From assembly GCA_009823505.1 (NCBI GenBank), contig VZQC01005745.1, forward strand, positions 1,301,053 to 1,365,052: 64,000 nt of DNA, read 5' to 3'. The DNA is from Rhizomys pruinosus. Its lineage: Eukaryota; Chordata; Mammalia; Rodentia; Spalacidae. The notes under the pieces are model-generated. The model searched no databases, was not told where the DNA came from, and was given only the letters and a program-made list of their open reading frames with translations. Shown piece after piece: positions 10,411-19,911 of this stretch. The translations under genes and the position numbers were made by a program. Position 1 is the stretch's first letter. Each line of letters opens with the position of its first letter.

Positions 10411-11282
10411 CTCAACCAATAAAGCAATTACGGGTCTCCCTGAGTCAAGCAAGACTCCACCATCAGCATCAGCTACACCTCACCTGCCTGGAAATACTGT
10501 ACAGCAGAGGCAGCCATATGCCTGTATATCCCAAACCTAATTGGCTATTGGCTCTCTCCTTGGAGGAATAACCCATGGCTGATGCCACAAGCTTACATCT
10601 TCTACAGGTTAGGAGATGTTATAAGCCACAGTAAGACCCTGTCATTTTAACAGGAAAAAATGTAATTCATGGATTAACATATCATCCAAACAATGTGTCT
10701 TATACCAAAGTAACCAACCATAACAATAGTCTGTTTAAAACCTAATATCTAATGCTTGTGCTTCATTAGTAGGATCGAAAGTTATTCCTGGAAAACTGTC
10801 AGCCCATGAAAGGAAACAGCCAGAATTGACAAGTCCAAGACAACAGCTCCAGAGAGAGTGGACTGTTTTGCTTCTCATCCACCTGTGCCCCTTTCCTAAG
10901 CCTAGGGAACAATCTTCGGAAGAGGGGTGGTGGTAGAATGTAAGGGCTGCGATTGGGGGGAATGGTGAAACTACAGCAATTGTAGTCTGGACACTCATTT
11001 GATCAACTTGATTGAACATACAACCCCTCACCCCCCGCTGGATGGTGGCTGTGGGGGTTTGGGCAAAACAGCCTGCAAATTGGTTTCATATGAAGGATGC
11101 TTGTACTCATGGATCATCACTTATAGCTAAAAAATGAAAAAAAAACTGAGAGAAAGATGCAGGACAGTTATGGCAAAATGCATGATCTGGGATGGGGTGG
11201 GGGTAGGGGGGAAGGGAAAGGGAAATATGCCTGATCTGAATTGGAAAATGATGTATGAAATGCACAAAGCACCAAAAAAAAA
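10411..11282 (+). mobile_element. Unidentified retro-insert with 17-bp TSD
   Basis: A unit of about 870 bases ends in a G-rich stretch (about 11180-11222) and an A-run just before 11283. It is flanked by identical 17-base repeats aagaattgttgaggtca at 10394-10410 and 11283-11299. This shows target-primed retrotransposition on the plus strand. The body resembles no SINE in the window. A 5'-truncated L1-like 3' end is the likeliest source, but I do not recognise the family. In copy 2 (about 24346-25213) this unit is full of indels, which fits a repeat present elsewhere in the genome. Confidence 0.7.
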
Positions 11283-11299
11283 AAGAATTGTTGAGGTCA

Positions 11300-11999
11300 G
11301 TAGAAATGATTTAACCCTGAATCAGGAAGCTGTTGGCTGCACAGTGCTGAGTAGATCCAGGCCTTGCTCTTCATCTCCCCCAAGTGGTCAATCGAGGTAA
11401 GCGATAGCAGAGACTCATTCCTGGCCTTGTGCTCTTCTGATTTCTCTGCGCCTGCTAGGAAAACGGACCTGAAAAGAAGGAAGTTCCCCAGCCCTCCTGT
11501 TCTTTGAGAACAGTACTGACTCTTTGACTCACAGAGTACTCTGCACATAGACACAGACATCTGGACAGGGGATTATTTCTTATTTGTTTTTCTTCTCATT
11601 ATTGTTGCCCTTTCCCTTAAGAAGGGGCCAAAAAGTAAAGATTAAAAAACAAAACAAAACAACAGACGGAGAGTTTTGAAGGTGGAAGTCCCTGGCCCTG
11701 GTGAGAATGGGAGGAAGCTGGCATTCTGGAGTTCAGGAGGAGGTTCAGACATGCGCTTGTAGTGTACGGAGCCCACTCGTGTGATGTGTGGTGGCTGGAG
11801 CATTTCAGGGAAGCGACCCCTCACACACGCATATTCTGTGTAAAGGAGGTAGAGCAGCTGGAGATGGAGACAGGCTGGAAAGAGGGACTGGGTGTAGGAT
11901 GCAGGGCGGGGAGACTCCTCCCTGGGGGCCTTGTTTTATGTCTCACATTGGAGGCTGGAAGTTCTGGGGTACACATTCTTATTCTCCCATCCCTTCTCA
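11300..11999. other. Unique sequence, nothing assigned
   Basis: No exon, SINE or regulatory element can be supported here. Copy 2 repeats it closely, apart from an altered A/T-rich stretch near 25510-25575. Confidence 0.4.
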
Positions 12000-12096
12000 G
12001 TCCCTCCTCCTCTCCCCTCATCTCCCTTCCTTCCCCTCCTTTTCCTCTTCCTCTTCTTCTCCCCCCTTCTCCTCCTTCTTCTTTACCCCCTCATCT
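12000..12096. repeat. Polypyrimidine tract
   Basis: A C/T-only run leading into B1-like sequence; it differs in length from the copy 2 version (about 25915-26010). Confidence 0.9.
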
Positions 12097-12103
12097 CTCC
12101 AAT

Positions 12104-12238
12104 ATGTAGCTCAGGCTGGTCTCAAACCCCTGACTCTCCTGCCTCAGCCTCCTGAGTGCTGGCCTTGAACTCACAAAGATCCGCCTGCCTCTGCCTCCCA
12201 AGTGCTAGGATTAAAGGCGTGCGCCACCATGCCCGGCT
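12104..12238 (-). repeat. Composite B1 SINE
   Basis: An older B1-like left part (tagctcaggctggtctcaaa to cctcctgagtgct) is fused to the right part of a young antisense B1 (ggccttgaactcacaaag to caccatgcccggc). Confidence 0.8.
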
Positions 12239-12465
12239 CCAGATTCTTGCTGAAGAGACTGGGTTGGGAGGCAAAGCTTCCCCAGGCCTGTCCCCAAGCT
12301 CACTCTGCTTTCCCTGACCATGCTCATACCAGGACAAAACATGTGGAGAGTGGGCTTTGTTAGCCAGCACTAAAGAATGGAGAGGAAAGCTCACAGAGCA
12401 CAGGGCTGGGACAAGGATTTGGTTTTGGGTGTAGAGAAGCCTGTATGCTTGTATGTTTTATTTTG

Positions 12466-12600
12466 TTTGAGACAGACAAGGTCTCATGTAGCTTCAGCTG
12501 GCCTTCAAACTGTCTGTGTAGCTAAGGCTGGCCTTGAACTCCTGATGCTGCCTTAGCTTCCTGTGTGCTGGGATCACAGGCATTTACCACCATGACCTAC
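12466..12600 (-). repeat. B1-like SINE, diverged
   Basis: Antisense order gagacagacaaggtctcatg to ggcatttaccaccatgacc. Confidence 0.75.
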
Positions 12601-12991
12601 TGTACATTTATATGTGAAGGCCAGAAAAATCACACCAGGCCTCAGGTTACCAACACCTTATTCCAAAGAGCCTGAGCAGCTGGACATGTTTCCCCTTTGA
12701 GAAATTCTGGTTCAGAGTGGCTTCTATCTGCATAGGAGAGGGGAAAAAAAAATCACAAGCTGCTTTGTACTTAGGAAGCCATCAACCACAGGAAAATTGA
12801 AATTTCAGCTTCATTTCCATCCCTCACAGCTCTCTCCAGCCTGTTAGTGCCAGTGATGAGTAGAAATGGACAAGGAGTTAGAATTCAGAGACCTAAGTTC
12901 CACACAGAACTCTATGAGGAGCCTGCATCGTGGCCCCAAAGTCCCCCATGCTCCGTAACAGTCTCCATCTGTTACAAAAAGAAGCTTCTTT

Positions 12992-13091
12992 GGGGCTGGA
13001 GAGATGGTTCAGTGGTTAACAGCGCCGACTGCTCTTGCAGAGGACCTGGGTTCTATTCCCAGTGCCCACATGACAGCTAAGAACCACCTTT
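12992..13091 (+). repeat. B3-type SINE, 3' truncated
   Basis: It starts ggggctggagagatggttcag and stops without a tail after aagaaccacctttaa, where a plus-strand B1 begins. Confidence 0.9.
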
Positions 13092-13236
13092 AAGCTGGGT
13101 ATGGTGGTGCATGCCTCTAATCCTAGGACTCGGGAGGCAGAGGCAGGTGGGTCTCTGTGAGTTAAAGGCCAGCCTGGTCTATAGAGTGAGTTCCAGGGAG
13201 AGACCTTGTCTCAAAAAAAAGAAAGAAAGAAAGAAT
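13092..13236 (+). repeat. B1 SINE
   Basis: Sense B1 from gctgggtatggtggtgcatg to an A-rich GAAA tail. Confidence 0.92.
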
Positions 13237-13323
13237 GCTTCTTCAATGGGTGATGAGAGAGGTCTTATAGAGAGCCATGTTCATGACCCAGATATACAAG
13301 ACCTGCTTCTACAGTCCTTTTTT

Positions 13324-13690
13324 TTTTTTTGGTCTTTTCGAGACAGGGTCTCCCTGTAGTCCCAGCTGTCCTGGAACTCACTCTGTAGACCAGGCTGGCC
13401 TTGAACTCACAGAGATCTGCCTGCCTCAAGGCATGCACCTGGGCTGCAGAGATGGCCTAGCGGTTAAGAGCGCCAACTGCTCTTGCAGAGGACCCGGGGC
13501 TTGATCCCCAGCACCCACATGGCGGCTGAGAACTGTCTGTAACTCCAATTCCAGGAGAGCTCCAGTTCCAGGGGAATCCGACACCCTCTTCTGACCTCCG
13601 CAGCACTGCACAACACAGGTGCACAGACCTACATGCAGACAGTACATTCATACACATAAAAAAAAAAAAAGGCATGTGCCACCACACGTG
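13324..13690 (-). repeat. B1 SINE interrupted by a B3
   Basis: The antisense B1 (13331-13439, resuming about 13669-13690) sits between 19-base direct repeats gcttctacagtcctttttt (from 13305 and from 13691). Its right arm is split by a plus-strand B3. Confidence 0.9.
13440..13668 (+). repeat. B3-type SINE nested in B1
   Basis: It begins gggctgcagagatggcc and ends in an A-run. The flanks aaggcatgcacc and aaggcatgtgcc act as an imperfect TSD inside the host B1, so this insertion is younger than the B1. Confidence 0.9.
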
Positions 13691-13723
13691 GCTTCTACAG
13701 TCCTTTTTTAAAAATTATTTGGA

Positions 13724-13961
13724 GGGCTGGAGAGATGGCCTAGCGGTTAAGAGCGCCGACCGCTCTTGCAGAGGACCTGGGTTCGATCCCCAGCACCCAC
13801 ATGGCGGCTGAGAACCGTCTGAAGATCCAATTCCAGGAGAACTCCAGTTCCAGGGGAATCCGAGACCCTCTTCTGACCTCCGTGGCGTTGCACGACACGG
13901 GTGCAGACTTGCATGCAAACAGTACATTCATACACATACAAAAAAATAAATAAAATTAAAA
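13724..13961 (+). repeat. B3-type SINE, first of a same-site series
   Basis: It is flanked by aaaaattatttgga at 13710-13723 and 13962-13975. Confidence 0.94.
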
Positions 13962-13975
13962 AAAAATTATTTGGA

Positions 13976-14140
13976 GCCGGGTGTGGTGGCACATGCCTTT
14001 AATCCCAGCACTCGGGAGGTAGAGGTGGGTGGATCTCTGTGAGTTCAAGGCCAGCCCGGTCTACAGAGCGAGCTCCAGGACAGCTGGTACTAAAAGGGAG
14101 ACCCTGTCTCAAAAATACAAATAAAAAGGGAAAAAACTAA
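13976..14140 (+). repeat. B1 SINE, second of a same-site series
   Basis: A sense B1 (gccgggtgtggtggcacatg) with A-rich tail, flanked by the same aaaaattatttgga at 13962-13975 and 14141-14154. Confidence 0.94.
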
Positions 14141-14154
14141 AAAAATTATTTGGA

Positions 14155-14345
14155 GCTGGAGAGATGGCTTAGTGGTTAAGAGCATTGGCTCTTGCAGAGG
14201 ACCTGGGTTTGATTCCCAGCACCCACAGGTGGCTGACAATGGTAGTTCCAGGGATCTGGTGTTCTCTTCTGGCCTTCATGGACATTGCACTTACATGCAT
14301 GCAAAACACTCATACGCATGAAATCAATAAAAAGTTTTATTTTGC
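14155..14345 (+). repeat. B3-type SINE, third of a same-site series
   Basis: It starts right after the third copy of aaaaattatttgga and ends near the aatcaataaaaag tail. It lacks the doubled segment and looks older than the first B3. Confidence 0.9.
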
Positions 14346-14375
14346 AGCAGGAACTTCTAAAAAATATTTTTGTTA

Positions 14376-14504
14376 GTCAGGAGGCAGAGGCAGGGGAATC
14401 TTTGTGAATTCAAGGCCAGCCTGGTCTACAGAGTGAGTTCCAGTACAGCTGGGGCTACAGGGAGACCCTGTCTCAAAAAGACCAAAATAAATAAAGAAAT
14501 AAAT
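14376..14504 (+). repeat. 5'-truncated B1 SINE with 17-bp TSD
   Basis: A right-hand B1 piece flanked by aaaaaatatttttgtta at 14359-14375 and 14505-14521. Confidence 0.92.
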
Positions 14505-14521
14505 AAAAAATATTTTTGTTA

Positions 14522-14733
14522 TTTTTACTTTATGTGTTTGAATGTATTATCTACATGTATGTAAGTGCACCTATGTTGTGCAATGCCTGAGGATGTCAGA
14601 AGATGGTGTTGGATCCGGTGGAACTGGAATTACAGATGGTTGTTAGCTGCCATGTGGGTGCTGGGAATCAAGCCGGGAACCTCTGCAAGAACAGCCAGGG
14701 CTCTTAACTGCTGAGCCATTTCTCCAGCCCCTG
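14522..14733 (-). repeat. B3-type SINE
   Basis: Antisense copy ending ccatttctccagcccc. The motif gcaggaactt on both sides (14346 and 14736) suggests that this SINE and the preceding B1 piece share one original target. Confidence 0.85.
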
Positions 14734-14749
14734 TGGCAGGAACTTTTAA

Positions 14750-15258
14750 AAACAGACTGTCTTTTATTTATCCTTTGGCAATTTCATATGTGTAAACAAT
14801 GTATCAAATCCACCTCCAGCTTCCCCATCCCACTCCCCCAGGAATTTCCAACATGTCTCTCCCCCACTTCATGTCTTCTCCTTTTTCCCCCTGTAATCCA
14901 CTGAATCCAATTAGTGTTGCCTGTTGGAATGCTGACTGATCTTGTCTGCCTCAGCTTGTATAGGTCTCATCCAGCGAACCATAGCTGCATTGAACTCCTG
15001 AGTACAGTGGCCACACGTCCAGAAGCCAGCGTTTCACAGCATTCCTCCCCATCCTCCAGCTCTTACGTGCTTTCTGCCTCCTCTTCCATGAGCCTTGAGA
15101 CGAGGTATTATTACAGTTGTCCCATTTAGGGGTTAGCACTCAGTAGTCACTTGTTCTCAGCACTTGGGCCAATTGTGAGTCTTTGTAGTAACTGCTTACA
15201 CTGCAGAGAAAAGCTTCTCTAGTCAAGGTGGAGGACAAGACTAAATATATATATATAT
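14750..15258. repeat. L1 3' fragment, abruptly truncated
   Basis: The text matches the rodent L1 3' region as I remember it (tctcatccagcgaaccatag, then gtaactgcttacactgcag). It stops in an AT run at the single N (15260). The same element continues unbroken past 29130 in copy 2, so this end is a sequence join and not a natural L1 end. Confidence 0.7.
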
Positions 15259-15259
15259 A

Positions 15260-15260
15260 N
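15260..15260. other. Single N at duplication junction
   Basis: One undetermined base lies between the AT run that ends copy 1 and the short bridge tttatgtgtg before copy 2 starts at 15271. Confidence 0.98.
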
Positions 15261-18200
15261 TTTATGTGTGTTCTGGGATTTAAACTCAGGACCTCGTGCG
15301 TGTGTGACAGGTGTCTTACCCAGTGAGCCTCCTCCTGATCGTCCTGTCTCTACTTCCAAGGCATGCACAAGCTCACTCGTTGCTCCCTCTCCATCTCCTA
15401 TCTGGTCACTTGCTGTTAACATGCTCTTCCTCTCCACATGCACCTTCCCTTTGCTTCCATATATAGACATATTTCTGCTTGTAAAAAATTCACTTTTGTT
15501 TCTGATACTCCCTCAAATAGCCACTCCGTGTCTTTCCTTAACTTTACTGGCAAATATCTAAAAAAAGAACACCCACTGCCTGTTTGTAGTCCTCTTAGGT
15601 TGTCTTCTTCTACTGCTCAGCTGAAATCCCAGCGGCCTCCCACCCACCAAGCTCGGAGCCCTTCCCTGACTGCAGCTCACTGGATCTTCTGTCCAGTGTG
15701 ACTGTTTCCTCTTGGATTCTGACCACACGCTGCTTCTGTTTCTGTTTTTCGGCTCCCTAAGTCTTATGCATTGTCTGCTTCTCACTTTCTGGTCTATTTT
15801 GTTCCCTAAATTTTAAGATTTTTTTTTGCTGACCGGGTCTCCCCTTAGTGCCAGCTGGCCTGGAACTTGCATGATAGACCAGGCTTGGCCTGAGAACTGC
15901 ACAGAGAGATCGGGCTGGTCGCTGCCTGCCGCGTGCTGGATAAAGGAGTGGTCAACATAGCCTGCAAGATTTTGGGTAATTTGGTATTTATTATTTAGTT
16001 ATTTGATGGTGTTTGAATCCTAAAGTGGGAGGACGGTGTTGTTGACGCTTGAATGGAGCTGATTGGGATAACTCAGTCCCGACTGAAACATAGTAGCCTT
16101 ATACACTGACTAGCAGACAACTTGTGGCTTCTGTACAGTCAGCAGGATGCTTAATACGCTGAATTGTTATTGTCAATGCAGCTACTTACTACTACGCCTG
16201 CTCTGATGCCTCCACCCCACTCTCTAAGCAATCTCTGAGTTCCTTGCCCTCTGCCTCGCCCCCCCACCTTTCTATCGTTTGTTTTTTTTTTTTTTTTGTT
16301 GTCTTTGAAAGAGGGGGTCTCTCTGTAGGCCTCAGCTCGCCTAGGACAACTCATCTTGGTGACCGCTGGCCTTGAACTCACTGAGTATCTGCCTGCCTCT
16401 GCCTCCCAAGTGCTAGGATTAAAGGTTGTGTCCCCACCACACCCAGTAGATTCTTTTTCTTGTTTGCCACCACTTACTGTTTGTCCTGTTATCTCTCTGA
16501 GCTTTTTCTATCCCCTTTCCAACTACCTACTTAACATTTTTTAGCTGGTGCCACACAAACTCAAATGTTCAGAAGGAACAGACAATCTTCCCTACAGAAC
16601 CATCTCTTGCCCCGTCTTCCTGTTTGTCACCTGTTTGTCAATTTTAACATCTTGTAATGTCACAACCTATGTCAAAACTCATGAATCATCTTTGACAAAA
16701 CCTTTATCCTTACCCTGCAGTCAGCCACTGAGTTTAACCCATTCCATTACCCTTTGCAATAGGCTTTGCACCTGTTCCTCCCTGCATTCCAACCACGCTT
16801 TCCAGCTCATGACTTCAGTCTTCACCTCTGATGGAGAGTGGGACCATGTCTTTCCTGGTATTCACAGTTCTAACCCTCATCCTCTAACAAATGCACTTCC
16901 TTCATCTAGCCAGACTGTTCATGAGACACCTCAGAGCAATGTTGGCGTCTCCCTGCTGTCCACAGCTGGGCTTGCAGCCCTGGCATTGTGGCTTCTGGGT
17001 TGGCCTGGGACCACTCTACATCTTCCTCTTGTTGTATTCTTCTTCTTCTCCTCCTCCTCCTCCTCCCTCCTCTCCTCCCCCTTCTCCTCTTCCTCTCCTC
17101 TTCTTCCTCCTACTTTCTTTTCCTTCTTTTTTTTTTTTTTTTTTTGGTTCTTTTCAAGACAGGGTTTCCTTGTAGCCCCCAGTCTGTCCTGGAACTCACT
17201 CTGTATGACCAGGGCTGGCCTTGACACACAAAGATTCCACCTGCCTCTGCCTCCCAAGTCTCAGGACTTAAAGAGCAGTGTCACCACGCCCAAGCATCTC
17301 TTCCTTTTTTTGGCGTCCAGGGTCTTTCTGTAGCCATAGCTGGCCACCTGCAACTCACTGTGTAGACCTAGTGAATCTCACACCGATCCGCCTGCCTCGC
17401 TCCCAAGTGCTGAGACTAAAGCAGGTGCACACCAACACCTGGCCTCATTTGTTCTCCTGCACATGAAACACCGGCTGTCACAACACCGGCTGTTCATGCC
17501 CCCTTGTTGGTTTTGAGATGCCCCACTTGTGTGTCTTTGTAACGCACTTTTCCTACCCCTCCACGCCCAATTTATACTTGTTATTCAAGGTCTAACCCAT
17601 GGACCACCACCTTGTGAGGTCTCACCTTATTTTCCCAGCCCTGCCACAAGGCTCAGCCACACCCTTCCCACAGCCCTTTCTACTCCTTGCCTTGGATTTT
17701 AATTACACAGTAGTTCTCACCATTTTATACCACAAGATTCTTGGAAAAGACATTCTGGGTGCACCCTGCACACAGTAGGACCAGTTACACTTACTAGAGC
17801 TCTGGAGATGCCTCCTGTGTGATTTACTAAACATCCTAGCCTTTCCTTCCGGCCTTTACAGTTCTCAGCTGAGTCTTTCAACCACTACTTAATTACTTAA
17901 AAGTCAGGTACCCTGACAAGCCTGACGTGTTCCAGAACCCAGTGTGATCACCCCTTCTGCACACTCCCCATCTGCCGTAGGCGGCATTCTCCACGTAACG
18001 CGGCTCATTCCACGTACGCAGCTGCATTTCTCCAGGTACGCGGCTGTGGCCAGGCCCAGACCGCTTCCTTACTGGAGCAGAGTCACTGGGCTCGAAGCTT
18101 CTGTACTAGAACAGTTAACACCACCCCTGCCCTGTCTAGTGTGTGTCACAGTCTTAGAGTTGAAGGAATCTTAGAAATTATCATCTAATTCCCTCATTCT

Positions 18201-18599
18201 ATAGGAAAGAAAACAGAGAAGTGACTTTTCCAAGGTCACTGGACAATCAAATAAGAATGCCCACATCCTCATGTGTGACAGTTGGAAAGTAATGCTGGGT
18301 GATGGGAGGACAGGGAGAAGTGGCTAAGAAATGGCCTGTGTCACCCATCCAGTCAGAAGGTCCATCATCTTTTTTTTTTTTTTTTTTTTCCTGGTGCTGG
18401 GTACCAAACCCAGGGTCTTGCCCTGCTGGCAAGCACTCTTCCATTTGGGAGCTCAACTCCCAAACCCATGGAAAGATCATCTTTAAATATTCCCCTGTGG
18501 TGACCACATAGACAAAGGTTAAGGTGAGGTCTTCCCCCTCTACCTCTGTGTCCTGCCCAGACCCACCTCGGCAGCCCCATCAGCCCTGTCTTCTCTTAC

Positions 18600-18780
18600 C
18601 TCTCCTTGTGCAAGTTCTCCAGAGCCTTGGGAGCCACGCTGAGTGTCTGGACCTCCAATGTGCTGCTCCGTGACAGGCCAGCCGTCCCCTTCACCTTCAC
18701 TGTCCTTGGTACATCCACGTCTCCCTCTACTCGGGCATCCAGCATATTCTTAAAGCCAAAGTTCCCACAGTCTGTTGGAT
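18600..18780 (-). CDS. Gsdma: Gasdermin A exon 3, second copy
   Basis: 181 nt, and I see no base difference from 4657-4837, including donor gtaaga and acceptor ctgcag. Downstream on the minus strand there is no exon 4 before the first copy's exon 2 appears, so on its own this copy could not encode a complete pore domain. Read as real, it is part of an exon 2-3 tandem duplication; read as artefact, it is the same exon assembled twice. Confidence 0.85.
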
Positions 18781-18974
18781 CTGCAGGAGGGGAAAGACAG
18801 ACAGGGCTTTGCTGAGAAACACCCTACCCCTATCTCAGCCCTTTGATTCGAACTCTAGGTTGCGACACCTAACCACATCAGGGCAGAGAAAACTTCAGGT
18901 CCTCTTCGTGGCCCACATGCCTGGCCTCCACCCTGGAGGATCCCTTATAGCCATGCCTTTCTCACAAGGCTGAC

Positions 18975-19193
18975 CTGAGGGTGAGCTGCCAGACTCCAGC
19001 ACATCCAGGAGGGTGTAGTCAGTGCGGACATAGCGGGCCCCCCAGAAGAGTGTGCTTTTCCTCTTCCTCAGCACCAGGCAGAAGGGATGGAAACGTTTGA
19101 AGTCGATGAGGCTGTCTAGGGGTGTCAGGTCCCCTCGAGGATTTAGCTGTCTAGCCAGGGCTCGGGTGACATTTTCAAACAGAGTCATTGTCT
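18975..19193 (-). CDS. Gsdma: Gasdermin A exon 2, second copy
   Basis: The start codon is at 19188-19186 (minus strand) and the 71 encoded residues are identical to exon 2 at 5035-5253; acceptor and donor are intact. Rodent lineages such as mouse have several diverged Gsdma genes, but paralogues normally differ in coding sequence. Complete identity here, beside a neighbouring N and indel-ridden repeats, favours an assembly duplicate. Confidence 0.85.
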
Positions 19194-19863
19194 CTGTGGA
19201 GAGAGAGATGGAGACTGTTAAGATGGCTGCCAAGGACATGGGGACCTGGTAAGATCCTTGGAGGGAGGGATCACCAGGCTTCAGCTCCAGAGCTAACGCC
19301 TAGCCAGGTTTCTATTGAAGAAACCTGGATTCTTGAATGTAAGAGCTGGAAAGATTCCAAGGAGTCCTCATTTTGTCTTGAAGAAACTCAGGGGTCCAGA
19401 GCTCACGCAGCTAGCCAGACACCCACCCTTTCCTTGTCGAGGGATATTGTCTTATTACATATTACATGTGCATTCTTCACAGTCATAAAGTTGGACTGGA
19501 GCATGTCATTAGTAGTGGAAGGGAAGCTTCCTCACACATAGGAAACGACTGTAACTAGGACCTGGGGATACCGGAAAGGTCAGCAGCCACCCCTGGGGCC
19601 GAGGGCCTGGGCAGGCAGAGCTGGGTACCTTTCCTGGTTGCCACTTCCTTGGCAAGGGTTTACTTGTCTGTACCATGTACTTCCCTCACACCTACTTTCC
19701 AGGTAGGAAAGGGTCTTCCATGGAAGACCATGACTTCCCTAGTTCCCCAGGCTCTGCCCCATTGACTCAGGCCTGTTGGCATTCTTTGCCTTGGTTCTCT
19801 CTGCTTACAATATACCCCCTTCCCAGCAGCAAGGATCCTCATTCCTCCTGTAAGACTCCAGAT

Positions 19864-19911
19864 CACACACACACACACACACACACAACACACACACACA
19901 CACAACACACG
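19864..19911. repeat. (CA)n microsatellite, copy 2
   Basis: Counterpart of 5924-5964 with two CAA interruptions. Confidence 0.93.

Noticed and set aside
16548..17333. 261-residue plus-strand frame
   Set aside because: The copy 2 counterpart of the frame at 2524; longer only because indels changed the frame through a T/C-rich tract and B1.
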